A DNA stretch of 64,000 nt, taken from positions 1-64,000 of the forward strand of contig SJRY01000212.1 in assembly GCA_011319805.1 (NCBI GenBank), in the 5' to 3' direction. Position 1 is the first letter of the stretch, and each line of letters begins with the position of its first letter. Under the pieces are notes generated by a model. The model was not told the origin of the DNA, did not search any database, and saw only the letters and a list, made by a program, of their open reading frames with translations. The position numbers and the translations under genes are program-made. This DNA comes from Macrocybe gigantea. Lineage: Eukaryota; Basidiomycota; Agaricomycetes; Agaricales; Callistosporiaceae. Positions 46,836 through 57,041 of this stretch are shown one piece after another.

Positions 46836-47232
46836 TGTTACAATTTCAGGATTAATCGCTATCTTAACAATGGACACGTGACTCAAAAGCCACATGACGA
46901 ACATGTGACACAAATCGTGACGTGACAAACAAGACATAATGCAATGACTCGAGGAAACCCTATGATAACGACGCGTCAGCATTAACCAGGGCATAGGGCT
47001 ATTGCGCAATACCTGCAGGATACCACGAGGAGTGCAGCGGGGCAAAGGGTTTCACGTAACATGAGGATAGCACAAGTCGTGGTCCGTGCTAAGTAGTTGT
47101 AGCGTATAAATACCTGAATTGTACAAAGTAGAACCCAGCTTCGAGCTGGCTAGTAATAGCATCCTTATCCCCACCTCTCACATCTAAGGGTTAGTTAGAG
47201 TGACCTGTGCGCAGACTTAGTTTTGCGTAGCA
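46836..47232 (+). repeat. 3' LTR of element A
   Basis: 397 bp, TGTTAC ... AGCA. Preceded by a purine-rich AAGAGGGGAGTAA (candidate polypurine tract). The target duplication ATTCG follows at 47233-47237. Confidence 0.95.
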
Positions 47233-48567
47233 ATTCGCCAAAAGGTATGACTTACTGTTCATTCTGTAAGCCTTGATGGTGACATTTCTCTGGATAATAG
47301 CTTCCTTTCACTCTTAGTAAATGGCGGAAACCCGGACCCCCCACGGACGCTTTCGAGCAGCTATGGAATAATTTAGAAGGGGTTTTCCGTGAGGCAGAAC
47401 TAAAGTTGTGGAACTATTATTGGGCAACTGTTCTCAATTCTCCCGATTCATCCTACCCCTTGTCAACTGGGTTCAGTTATGCCTTGCCCACTCAGACCAT
47501 TCCAGATCGACTAGGAAATGTCGGATGTCTTCGCATTTTCTGTTACTAGGCTCGTATATCTTTAGTCACTCTTGTCCTTTTGTCTGCATCTAATGGAAAG
47601 CTGCCAGAATTCACTGACGTGAATTGCATGAACACGAGAAGGGCATGATCTCGTTGTCCACGTACTTGTTATTGGAGACCAAGACCGAGAGCAATACAAG
47701 ATACTGAAGAAACTTGCGACAGGTGAGAACAGCTTATACAGCAATAACCACGTCCTTCCTACGTTTTGCGAATTTCATTTCGAAGATATCATTTTCGGAC
47801 TCTTCCCAAGGGTGGGCGCCGAAGTATCCATTGCATATGGATATTGGCCAAAAAAACTCTGTGGGAGACATTGTTGACTTTCTTTCTCAAGTATTGGAGG
47901 TCAGTTTCCTTGCTTTGACATGCTGCTCGACACTTAGCCTTCGCTATTCATTCCAGGCCCTGGTATTTATTCATAATTTGAATATCGCGCATCGCATAAG
48001 TATTGCAAGCCATAGATGACTGGTAATTAATGTTCATATCATCATTACGTGTTTACAGGATGTATTCCGTGAAAATCTCCTAAGTTAGTGCAGTGGCATC
48101 CGGCATCCCTCATGGTGCAGAAAATCTCACCGTCCTGTCCCCGAGTATATCTAATCGACTTTGAATTTGCTGTTGAATTTCCTCCCGATTGTCCTGAAGC
48201 TCAGCGTGTCTCGACAGGCGTCCCACTCTGAGGCTCGCTCACAGACCCTGAGCTTTATATGCGCCCGCCTGCTCCGGAATTAGCTTCTGATCAGCCGTAC
48301 GATCCGTTCAAACTAGACGTGTGGCAATTGGGATATAGTTTCACTGATTTCTCGGTAAGTAACAATAATACGGTCTCATTCTTGCTCATCTCGTCCTCAC
48401 ATTACCCAGAGCACGATCCCGGCGATACAGGAGATTTTGCAAGACATGACACATCATGATCCGACCAAACGACCAGATGCCAAACGGGCATTGATAGACT
48501 GGAAAAGGTGCTTCGTTCTATCCCCCCAGAGTCACTCCTTACCCCTTCTATTGTGAATCAGCGATAG
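47233..48567 (+). pseudogene. Membrane-anchored kinase-like gene, 3' part
   Basis: Continuation of the gene that begins at 33965. After the target duplication the frame continues for a few codons and reaches an intron. Then come blocks matching the intact paralogue at 57042: FEQLWNNLEGVFREAELKLW, ATGENSLYSNNHVLP, FHFEDIIFGLFP, FIHNLNIAHR, VYLIDFEFAVEFPPD, PYDPFKLDVWQLGYSF and a C-terminal PESLLTPSIV before TAG 48565. Stops and shifts have accumulated after the insertion (for example within the catalytic loop near 48085 and a TGA near 48227). The kinase-like C-lobe would carry DFE in place of DFG. Confidence 0.8.
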
Positions 48568-48579
48568 TGTTAAAACTGG

Positions 48580-48829
48580 TCCTTGTGCTGTTTTTCACGT
48601 TGAGGATTCCTTGTAGTCTTCGTCACAGTGATCTCCTTTATGCCATTGCCTTTGATTTACATTGCCATAGGCTCTATTTTTCATGGTCGGATTCGTGTTT
48701 CATATACTACACCCAGGACTCCCTTTTCATCAAGACCCACTGTTCCTGGTTAGACGTTTCGGCAGCTTCAAACTCCTCAGGTTTGTTACGAACTTCGCCA
48801 TAGCATCTCTAACGCTACACTAGCTGACT
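48580..48829 (+). repeat. Conserved upstream region of the kinase-like family, copy 1
   Basis: Non-coding block directly before the second kinase fragment. Its parts reappear inverted at about 56240-56460 and at 58472-58610 (for example CCCACTGTTCCTGG and ACGAACTTCGCCA-like strings). It is best read as a duplicated promoter/5' leader of the gene family. Confidence 0.6.
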
Positions 48830-49220
48830 ATGCCTACATCTACGGCCATCTCAAGCAGTGTCATTGTGGTTGTTCCGACCACTGCTATGCTTGCACTATG
48901 AGCGTTCAACAAAATTCCTGCCCATAGAAAAAGACAAGATCTTCAACAGGAGGTTAGCTCCGTTCCGGTTCTTGCTGCTCTATTTGACAATTTATGCTAT
49001 ATCTAACTTCCTCCGAATCTCGATACCTGTAGAATCTCAGGAGAGACTAGGAAGGCACATGAACGAATCTGAGATGATTTAGACCCGGTGTTCCGAAAAG
49101 GAGGGCTTACTCTCTAGCCTAGCGCTTCTTGACCACCTTCGAGTCGCCTGATCTCACTTACCCGGCATTGAACGGATCCGGATATACTTATGCTATTCCT
49201 CAGCGAACTGCTTCGGATTG
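48830..49220 (+). pseudogene. Kinase-like family, 5' fragment (third family copy)
   Basis: Starts MPTSTAISSSVIVVVPTTAM and matches the N-terminal part of the intact copy at 57042-58471, including the membrane segment and HRKRQDLQQEV. Stops appear at the Trp after the membrane segment (TGA) and three more times within 400 bp. Similarity fades after YAIPQRTASD at about 49220, so no kinase domain follows. A truncated duplicate. Confidence 0.7.
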
Positions 49221-49609
49221 ACCAGCATTTAGACATCACCATCGTCAGGGCATCAGGGCTTGGTACTTTCATCCGTTGTTTATTTTGTCCCTCATTTCCT
49301 CTGCACGAGCTACTCTGTTCTAACCGTGTTGCTGCTATCATTTTCGATTTCACATCTAGAGAACAAAAGCAATGGGATAAAACCTTGCAAGGACAGACCT
49401 TCCCTGACTCGATGCCTAAATTACAAAAGTCCACCAACAAAACACCCCGCAAAGCCTTTCATTGGCCGTCCAATAATCTTACAGACCTGAGATTCACAGC
49501 ATGACAAAAGCCATTGTCGAATGGATGCATCACCACCCTATGCCTCCATTGGCGGAAGAGCTATTCTGTCAGATGCATTATACGTTTAGCATTCGGGATG
49601 ACCATTGCA
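49221..49609. other. Spacer after kinase fragment, no gene recognised
   Basis: A plus-strand frame around 49350-49503 (QWDKTLQGQTFPDSM, KAFHWPSNNLTDL) has protein-like composition but no family I recognise and stops at 49502. It may be the remnant of a different gene joined to the kinase fragment. Confidence 0.35.
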
Positions 49610-50354
49610 TCAGTAATTGAGGCGTACCGTTCGGTCCTGGCGTTTAATCTCCGAATAAATCAACGTCAAGATCAAGAAAACTTCATCTGCCAGTGCCGCA
49701 CGCGCTATACGCAACACAGGTGTTTTGGTCTCACTGAATAGGTGTGGACAAGAAGGGACAGAGAAGTCCGCGGCTAAGGAAGTTCCGTCATCCATGATGG
49801 CCTGATGATCGTTTGAAAACAGGAGAATGAGACAACGAGACTCTGCGACTGACCTTCCAACCCTCATGATGATACTCATAAAGATATTCTTTTCGCTGCT
49901 CTGACCATCTCCAAAATTGTTTCCTTGATGAAGAGGACGTTCTTAAATCTCAAGCGCAAGATCATATACAATCAGCTTACCTTTTGAACAGCCCTCCTTC
50001 TGTTCTTCGAATCTCTGATACAGGCCTTTTATGCCCTGCGATCTCGATAATCTTCTCTCTCCAATGGATGATGCCCACTAAAGACGACTTTCCCGGTGCC
50101 GGATTCTCATCCCGCAGAACAGTAGTCTGACGACCCGTGAAACCGCTGAATGTTGTTTTAACAGTATAAATTATGGAATCATCCCGCTCGATTTTGAGGG
50201 ACGCGTTTAGAATGTTTGCTTTGTTGTCGAAATAGACGTCCATGGGTCGTTTAGTTGGATTTCTGAAGTGAATCTGATTGCACAAACGTTTGGTCACGAT
50301 GCTTCTTGTCGACTTAATGTCAGCTCTGGATTGAAGAGACAGCGATATAAGCAA
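49610..50354 (-). CDS. DUF6593-family protein
   Basis: Basidiomycete-specific family of about 170-200 residues, function unknown. Reads leftward: RFRNPTKRPMDVYF-like opening (here HFRNPTKRPMDVYFDNKAN), TTFSGFTGRQTTVLRDENP, VGIIHWREKIIEIAG. An intron follows after GGLFKR, then WRWSEQRKEYLYEYHHEGWK, a second intron (GTCAGT to ATCAG, 51 bp), then SVPSCPHLFSETKTPVL and DEVFLILTLIYSEIKRQ to the stop at 49610. With these introns there is no break. The start is uncertain: the frame is open to a Met at 50354, but a short 5' exon is possible. Confidence 0.72.
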
Positions 50355-50453
50355 TGATTGGATATTGTTAGGTTCTAGGGGGTTTTGAGGAATTGGATAA
50401 GATGAGACATTGTGTTCTGGCGCTCTTTGTGGATGACAAGAATCCGAAGACTT

Positions 50454-51232
50454 TCATGGTGAAAACATGGACAAATATGGATCTCTATTATCACAAACGC
50501 CTAGATGTACTCGTAACAAAGAGGGCGTCTCACCCTTCTCACCCTCTCCGCGGTCGACGGTGCAGGCTTTGACGTAGTCGATCGCGGACTCCTGCCTGTA
50601 AAGCCCGACGATGATGACCTCGACCGTGTCCTTGAGCTTGGGCGACTGCGTGACGACGAGCGACCCTGCCGCGGCCCTGTGCGACAGCATGATGAGCGTG
50701 TCGAGGTTGACAGGCAGTTCAAATGATGTGTAGGCGGCGTATGGCTGATGATGTGGCCACCTGGTCCTGCTAGACGAGTGCAGGTGCGAGTGCTCATGAA
50801 TATGCTTGTGGGGCAGGTCCTCCCAGTCCTTGCATTCATCTACGATGACGTCGGGCGGGATGGGGAACTCAGGGATCGGCGGCTCGTTTTGGAGCTAAAA
50901 AGAAATGTTCTTTTTAGTTCAAGAACAGACAACCATGGCATCGCCAGGAAGGGGGCATGACAACATACCTGGATAGCAGCGAAGTACTCGCGCAGACCGA
51001 CGCGTATGAGGTGGCTGATGAGATGAAAGCACAGGATAATTAGGATGCCCGCAGTGATGCGCTTGAAGATTCGACGTCTCCTGTGGCGCCTCTCGTGCGG
51101 GTCGCAGCGATGAGGCCCGTGGCATTCTACGGGCGCGATCGCAATGGGCGAGACATATTGCGGAGGCTGGTGCTCAGATGTGTGTGCCGTCTTGACGTTC
51201 ATGCCGTCTCGGGGGTTTATGAGGTGCTTCAT
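50454..51232 (-). CDS. Single-pass membrane protein with DUF7330-like domain
   Basis: First exon from 51232 (MKHLINPRDGMNVKTAHTSE) encodes a cytoplasmic His/Arg-rich part and one membrane helix (ITAGILIILCFHLISHLI). An intron (GTATGT to TTTAG, about 50910-50970) leads to LQNEPPIPEFPIPPDVIVDE and a His-rich stretch, then SFELPVNLDTLIMLSHRAAA, GSLVVTQSPKLKDTVEV and IDYVKACTVDRGEGEKG. The beta-rich block resembles the fungal DUF7330 adhesin-like domain, recalled by pattern only. The protein ends soon after, at 50454, so the domain may be truncated or the last exon is missed. Confidence 0.55.
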
Positions 51233-51290
51233 GGCCGATACTTACAAGAGGAGCGAACTAGAGAAAGAAAAAAAAAACATACCAGTCGTG

Positions 51291-52212
51291 TTTATAAACC
51301 TGAGATGGGGCAAGTGGAGCTCGGCCGTGCGTTCTGTGATCTTGTCAGAGCGAAAAAAAAAAAAAGAGCGCCTGACAAGGTGACGCTTCGAAATTCGAAT
51401 TGCAAAGAGGAAGTCACTGTTTTCTTGAAATTTTAAGCAATCATATGTGACTCGTTGGCGTCTGTGTCCGACTCTGTGCGTAGTTGGCATGTGCTGCCCT
51501 GCAAGAGATTGCAGGTTATAATATGTTGAGGCCCAAAATTGGAATTTCCATGAAAGGTAGGGATGACTGCTGTGCAGCAGAACGGTCAGGTACGTCCTTT
51601 GTTCTTTGCCTTAAACAAATGAGCAGAGCTGTCTAGAACGACTCGGTCATCCTTTCCATCATCAGGTTATGTAGCACATGACGAGGAGGCATGTTTGGAC
51701 GAGGTTGTGCAACATCTTTTTGTACTCTCAAGTCCATCCCCTGGCCTCTCGGAGATATGATGCATATTGGAGCTGAGACATTAGAGCTTGCTAACAGACA
51801 GCCTCGAAATTTCCCGGCATCGGAAACAATGGCAAATGTAGGAGGTTTGTTGGTCGTCTTCAACGTTGAAAGTGATGCCAAGAATCCGTGCTCTTGTTGA
51901 AACATGATAAGTTGGCGATCGGTGAGTCGTCGGCAGTCGTCTTGCAATGCTGTTTCAAAGAAGCTCACAAATAGTCCGTTAGATCACTTGGATCATTGAT
52001 TCCCGAACGCAGTTTTTGTCATTCCAAGGGTGCTACTGTTGAGATGCTCATTCCACCCGTGACTACCACCGTATTGCAATCTTTTGCCACGCAGGTATCA
52101 CTGATCCGAAGACTATGCATTTTCCCTCGACGGCGAGAGTGTCGCGCTCTCGAGGCCCTACTAAAGGGCGAGTCTCCAGTCTCGATTCCATAAGCAGCGC
52201 TCTCAGTGCACC
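51291..52212. other. Spacer, one unassigned minus-strand frame
   Basis: Holds two A-runs (51270 and 51354) and a 111-residue minus-strand frame at 51633-51968 (MFQQEHGFLASLSTLKTT, PPTFAIVSDAGKFRGC) with protein-like composition. I do not recognise it and see no splice-linked partner. Promoter of the Kre9-like gene must lie at its right end. Confidence 0.35.
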
Positions 52213-52760
52213 ATGAGATACTTGTCAAGGTTTGACACGATTCATCCTGGGAGCAAACCCCACCGCTCACTAACCAACCAAACTAACAGTCTCCTCTCCC
52301 TCGTCGCGTTGCCCTTTGCATCTGCGCTGGTGATGCAGATCCCGACCAACCCCGTGTCAGGCGGGATAACAGACATCCTGTGGACGAATGAGGTGTGCGA
52401 CCCGCCGACGTGGTCGCTCTTCCTGATGGACTCGCGGGATGCATTCGGGCTGCGGGCGATCCTGGGGGAGAATGTCGACCCCGCGCCGGAGCGGCTCACG
52501 AACATCCAGCTGCCGATCATGGAATCTGGGTGAGTAAGCTCAAGTGCTTGGTCGGTCGTTGGAGGACGGTGATAGCTGATTAGCGGATGCCTCATGCTTG
52601 CGTTTATTGCGTCAGGGATTACTACATCCTCAAAGCCGTGAACGTTTCGTGAGTACAGTGCTGTGTCAGTGGGACTTGAATTGCAATGCTGAACTTGGTT
52701 ATTCTCCACAGCAATGTTGATATGGCCATTGCATGGAGTCCGAAATTTTCAATTCCTTGA
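52213..52760 (+). CDS. Small secreted Kre9/Knh1-like protein, copy 2
   Basis: Exons 52213-52223, 52290-52529, 52616-52648 and 52712-52760 give exactly 110 residues. Start MRYF joins by an intron to LLSLVALPFASALV, forming a signal peptide. The module matches the Kre9/Knh1 N-terminal domain: MQIPTNPVSGGITDILWTNE, DPPTWSLFLMD, then DYYILKAVNVSNVD. The first intron interrupts the leader at the same place as in the copy at 20425-20918, and the aligned motif order is the same, so the two are paralogues on opposite strands 31 kb apart. The tail is short (WSPKFSIP), without GPI signal. No break is seen. Confidence 0.75.
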
Positions 52761-53290
52761 GATTAACAATAAAGTAAACTAGTACTGTAAAGGTATATAC
52801 GTATATGTCTTGTAGAACGCCACGGTTTTGGTGAAATGGAAGATATGTTATATCGTCACGGTCTACTCGCACCTTCATGAACAACTAAGGTAAGTTATCA
52901 TGCGAAGGCTGTGTTGGGCTTGTCGTGATGCTCGATGCCTTGCCTCCATAATTACTCCGGTTCGACTATCAATGTCGACAAGTCGTTGCCATTCACAGAC
53001 TTTCTCAAGAACGCTTTGACGTTCCTTCGGACTTGGTCTGTCGCTGACCGTCTTGAAAATAGAGCACAGATCAACAGGTGAATTCTCCAAAGTACTGCCG
53101 GAGACAGCAAAAAAAGTACTTAGACATCTGGCCCTGTTACTTATTGAGGGCGTGTTGACCCGGAGCGTCATGGGACCTGTCATGTTTGGCCATGGGCGCG
53201 ATCGCGCCGGTGCGCGGAGTCATAACTGGTTCACCAAAGCCGGTAAGGGGAAGGAGCCTTGATTCATCTTGTTACCCGGTCTTGAATCGA
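52761..53290. other. Spacer with an unassigned minus-strand frame
   Basis: A minus frame at 52875-53183 (VDLCSIFKTVSDRPSPKERQ, VCEWQRLVDIDSRTG) looks protein-like but is unassigned. It could be a decayed gene or a transposon remnant. Confidence 0.35.
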
Positions 53291-53477
53291 TTTCCCAGGG
53301 ACATTGAAGATCGACACGGCATACTACCCAGAAACACTAGAATTTATTCTCAGGGGCAAGGTTGATGACGAGCAGATCGTCAACGCAGCTGCGTTTCTCC
53401 ACGCCTGCCTACAGATATGCCCAGGAGATCGTACTCCAGTTCAAAAGATGATTGATCATCCATGGTTCACAAGCTAA
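53291..53477 (+). pseudogene. Protein kinase C-lobe remnant
   Basis: About 55 codons: TAYYPETLEFILRGK, then AAAFLHACLQICPGDRTPVQ and KMIDHPWFTS before TAA 53475. The pattern FLxxCLxxxPxxRxxxxxxxxHPWF is the C-terminal end of SRPK/CMGC-like kinases. No N-lobe or active-site block lies upstream in frame. It is unrelated in sequence to the DFE kinase-like family nearby. Confidence 0.5.
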
Positions 53478-53651
53478 ATTATCCTATTTTGGCTATTTTG
53501 TTTTTGCATACTAAGAGACTATACATGAAATACCTTCGTAGGAGGGCACGCAACAATCTAAGTTTTTTGGTCCCTCATCGCACACATTGGCTTTCTGTAT
53601 GCAAATGGATCTGAAAAGGAGTGAAAATAAAAGCATGTCGTCTCCGCATGT

Positions 53652-54749
53652 CTTCATGCCTTAACCTTGAGCGTCTCTACAATGCTAACCTCTTCCGATT
53701 CCTCGTCCTGTTTCTCAATCCACAAGTCGGCCGATTCCACGGCCTCATTCACGGACGCACACATCGGGGCCTTCTGCCATGCGACGAACAGCTGAGGCTG
53801 GTACATCAGCTTGGCGCACTGCAGAATCGGGTACGTCTCCAACAGCCGATGGATAAACATCTTCGCGGACAAGTTCCTCCACGAGGCCGTGAGTCACAGC
53901 AGGCCCATCTGCACCGTGAGCTGGATGCTCGAAAGCTTCTTGTGGACGCGCGCCATGTTGAGGGCGTAGCTCAAGTCGTGGATGTCGACGCTGAGGCAGG
54001 AAATGGCGAGGTGACGCAGAGAAGGGAAAGAGTCGTGAACGGTACGCAGGAGACCTGTTAGGCTAGACAAATCTTAAAGGACTCGGGCAGACTAAGTGCG
54101 AGAGTGGTTTAAGACGATGGCAAATGGAATATTAAGCCTAGCGCTACTGGTACATCTGGGAGTCCTTATATACGTTACAGTACTCGAGCACGGACCACGG
54201 ACTGCGCAAATGCTGTGGACTGCGGATGAGTAAGACTAAGGAAGCGATGACTCGGAGTGACTAGAAAAGTGGAATGACTCGATGGCTGTGCACTGCGCAG
54301 TGTGATGGGGAGGATAAGGGATGGGGGAAAGATAAGATAAGAAATTGAATAGTCCTTTGGGCGGCATCTGTAACAGGTATGATTCGCAGTTCTTCAATAG
54401 ACGCTGAGATGTGAGGGAGGTCCAAAGCCATAATCCGGGAATTGAACTCGGAGACACCGGGATAGATGTTGTCAACGAGGAGAGCTTTGGAGGACGAGAC
54501 CCGAGGCTGAACAACGAACACCTTGAACAAGAATGGTTGAGCGATCCATCTGAGCGGGCGACAGGTCAGCGCTACGGCCTGGATGGTGTCAGCGGGCACA
54601 CGGAGGAGCACATCGAGCCAGAGTTCTGTTGGCAATCGGATGTTATGCTCGGTGCGGCGGGTTTGATCCGCCCTGGCTGGATTTGGTTCGGCCGGAAAGG
54701 TCGTCAAGCTTGACATCGTTTCGACGATGTCCATGGACAGAGTCTGCAT
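53652..54749 (-). pseudogene. F-box-like protein gene interrupted by a solo LTR
   Basis: Reads leftward from MQTLSMDIVETMSSLTTFPA (54749). LPTELWLDVLLRVPADTIQA is an F-box-like opening (substrate adaptor of SCF ubiquitin ligases in the family). MALDLPHISASIEELRIIP follows and is cut at 54375 by a solo LTR of the element B family. The frame continues at 54055 with SFPSLRHLAISCLSVDIHDL and MARVHKKLSSIQLTVQ. A TGA near 53895 precedes the last part (MFIHRLLETYPILQCAKLMY) ending at 53652. Insertion plus nonsense change make it a pseudogene. Confidence 0.68.
54056..54375 (-). repeat. Solo LTR of element B family (inverted)
   Basis: 320 bp reverse-complement copy of the LTRs at 38214 and 44386: begins TGTTAGGCTAGAC and ends TCTGTAACA. 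It keeps the TATATA box and AAGCCTA motif. The flanking five bases differ (AGACC on the left, GGTAT on the right), so no target duplication is visible. Confidence 0.92.
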
Positions 54750-55598
54750 GACAAGTCAGAAATGTGTCTTCTTCTGAAAGTCAGACATGTCATCACTGAG
54801 CAGGACTGACAAAGAGTCTTGGGGCGTTATGGACTATGTTGTTATGATGATACCTAGGTCAGAGCGTCATTCAACCATCTGGGGCAGAAAAAACAGATAA
54901 AGAGGAGAAGACTACGCACGAGAACGGTCGCAAGAGCAGCTGGAGTTTTTCACCAACATGAGTTCCATCTGACGATATTTATACAAGAGAGAAAGTGCCA
55001 CGACAGTGACGCCGCTTTGGGTATATTTGTTTGCTCTTCGATACGATGATGTTATTTCACGACAACATTGCAGCCTTGGCAGGGCTTTTCAGGTTTTCGC
55101 CGCTGCATTTCTCTGCCAATCTGGACTGCTCGCGACATGTCCATTGGTCACGTTTATGTGCTTCTTAGGGGAATTTTCTATTAAGCAGATTTGCAAATGG
55201 CCATGGCCTTATTCACGGATTTCCTGAGGGGACGGAGCTTGCGCGTTTGTAACATCTTTCATTTGATGAACACAACTTGACTGATGATGTTCCTGCTAGC
55301 CCTCGCGTGTTTCCGAAATCCTTGTCACTTGCACCCCAAAATTCCGGATCTTGACTGTGCGTGGCAAACAGTCGGATCTTTCTCGTTTCCACAGCACCGA
55401 GCTCCAACGTGTATAATGAGATGGACGAATGTCATGAAGCACCTTACGTTGCACTCTCTTCCCAAGGCTAACCCTCACCCAATGTTACCAGTTTTTGTTT
55501 CAGATCATTTCTCGGCTAAACGGTTTCGTCTGTTTTCCAATGAATGATCACATGAAAATGCTCATGTTTCTTTACGTTTATAGTACATACGACTCATG
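54750..55598. other. Spacer, no gene recognised
   Basis: About 850 bp upstream of the F-box-like gene and downstream of the aldo/keto reductase remnant. No frame here has a recognisable domain. Confidence 0.35.
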
Positions 55599-56240
55599 CT
55601 AGCGACCGTCAGGCAAGTTGGGAAGCGGGAAGTCGACTTCCATGTGTTCTCTCTGGAGAGAAAAAAAGCAAAGGCGAGAAGGGTGAGTTATAAATGCGCA
55701 TGGATTCAAAAATAGTTTGAGCAAGTCTCTGCTGAATTCACATATTTGATGTGCCCCACGCTCGAGCTGCTCGTCACACCTATCACACCCTGTGCACGGG
55801 TCCACAGTAGCAGCACCGTCGCTTCGTCGATGTCCTGGCCGGTCTCTTTCGACAGCCGCTCGGCAATTCGCTGCAGAACAGGCTTCAGGGGCCCGCCAGT
55901 GGGATGCCGGATGAGCGGCGTGAGCGGTCCAAAGGACGCCGTGTGAACTCCCTGCTTGGCCTGAAGCTCCAACGATGGCTCAAGATGACTAAATACATAC
56001 GATGAAACTCGACTTGTTGTCGCCCATACCAGTCAGGTTCACCGAAAGATTGGCCTCGCTGCGCGTCGAGCACTCCAGCTTACCTGATTGACGAGGGGGA
56101 TGTACGTCACGTCTTTGAGGATCTCCTCAAGGTCCTGCACGTGGGAGTTGCTGACGCCGATGCTCTTCAGCTTGCCCTCCGTCTTCAAGTCTGCGAGGAT
56201 CTTTCACATCTGCCGCAGCTCGCCCGGCTTTTGGCGAAGT
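55599..56240 (-). pseudogene. Aldo/keto reductase, 5'-truncated remnant
   Basis: Reads leftward: KILADLKTEGKLKSIGVSNS, QDLEEILKDVTYIPLVNQ, an intron, VEFHRMY, then ELQAKQGVHTASFGPLTP, RHPTGGPLKPVL and DEATVLLLWTRAQGVIGVT. After another intron it ends HMEVDFPLPNLPDGR at 55599. These are the C-terminal two thirds of an NADPH-dependent xylose-reductase-type enzyme (TIM barrel). The N-terminal part with the catalytic Asp and Tyr is missing, and a TGA replaces the Trp before KILADLK. Upstream, at about 56240, the sequence changes to the kinase-family upstream region. Confidence 0.78.
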
Positions 56241-56460
56241 TCGTGTCAAACCTGCGGAGTTTGAAGCACTCAAGGTCCAGCCAGGAACAGTGGGTCTTGA
56301 CGAAAAGGGAGTCCTAGGTGCCGTATCTTATTACACGAAACATGAATCCAACCCTGTAGAATAGAACCTATGGCAATGGGAATCAAAGGAAATAACATAC
56401 AGGAATCACTGCAACGAAGACTACAAGAAATTCTCAACGTAAGAAACAGCATACGCCCAT
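56240..56460 (-). repeat. Conserved upstream region of the kinase-like family, copy 2 (fused to AKR remnant)
   Basis: On the minus strand this block resembles 48580-48800 over about 200 bp (shared strings GACTCCCTTTTC, AAGACCCACTGTTCCTGG, CGAACTTCGCCA) but runs into the truncated aldo/keto reductase in place of a kinase-like gene. A recombination junction near 56240 is inferred. Confidence 0.6.
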
Positions 56461-57041
56461 CGTCCTTGCTGGACTGAGCGTTTTCGCTGTTGGGGTAATG
56501 CTTTACGGCGTCGGCGCCCTGATGAAGGGATTGGGAAATCTTACGACCGGAGGCGTCCTCGAGCGCAACTGTGCATGCCAGAAGAAATGGTCAGTCCTCC
56601 CGAGCGTTTTCATGTCCTACGTCCGAGGCTCACTGGCACATATTTTGGAACTCATTGCGAGACTAGTGACAACTGTTTCATGTATGCATACATGTATCCA
56701 ATACTATCTATGCCATAGTGATTTTCCGCCTCCGATCGACTTTAGATTTATCAACTCAAAATGGAGTGTGAGAGGTGACGAGCCCGACATTGTCGGTCAT
56801 CAGTAAGATTCCTTACGTCGGCCCACCTACGCACCATACTCAGAAGACATATTTAGGGAAAGACTAAGCATGAATGTCCAATTGACTTTACAATGAGCTC
56901 CTTACAATCTGGTGGACGAAAATAGGTGATATCTGACTGTAAAAATAAAGAGAAGAAAGGAGAAACCGTGAATAGAATGACTGCAGCGCAACCCTGGAAC
57001 TCGAGAAATTACCGCCCATTATACTGAAGGTGCAATCTTCG
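56461..57041. other. Spacer, no gene recognised
   Basis: A plus frame at 56498-56806 starts with a hydrophobic stretch but has no recognisable domain. The right end is downstream sequence of the kinase-like gene. Confidence 0.35.

Larger units (their letters stand above)
34079..47232 (+). mobile_element. Element A: Ty3/Gypsy chromovirus, inserted in a kinase-like gene and itself split by element B
   Basis: Complete LTR-to-LTR element, 13,154 bp including the nested element B (6,491 bp), so about 6.7 kb by itself. It has 396/397 bp LTRs starting TGTTAC and ending AGCA, and perfect target duplications ATTCG at 34074-34078 and 47233-47237. Gene order is gag, protease, RT, RNase H, integrase, chromodomain, which defines a chromovirus. 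Coding regions carry many in-frame stops and a few shifts. The two LTRs differ at about 15 sites, all transitions, plus one indel, so this is the older of the two insertions. Confidence 0.95.

Noticed and set aside
49114..49170. Minus-strand string VSEIRRLEGGQ resembling the DUF6593 end SEIRRTEGG.
   Set aside because: The same bases on the plus strand encode the kinase-like N-terminal domain; the match is short and coincidental.
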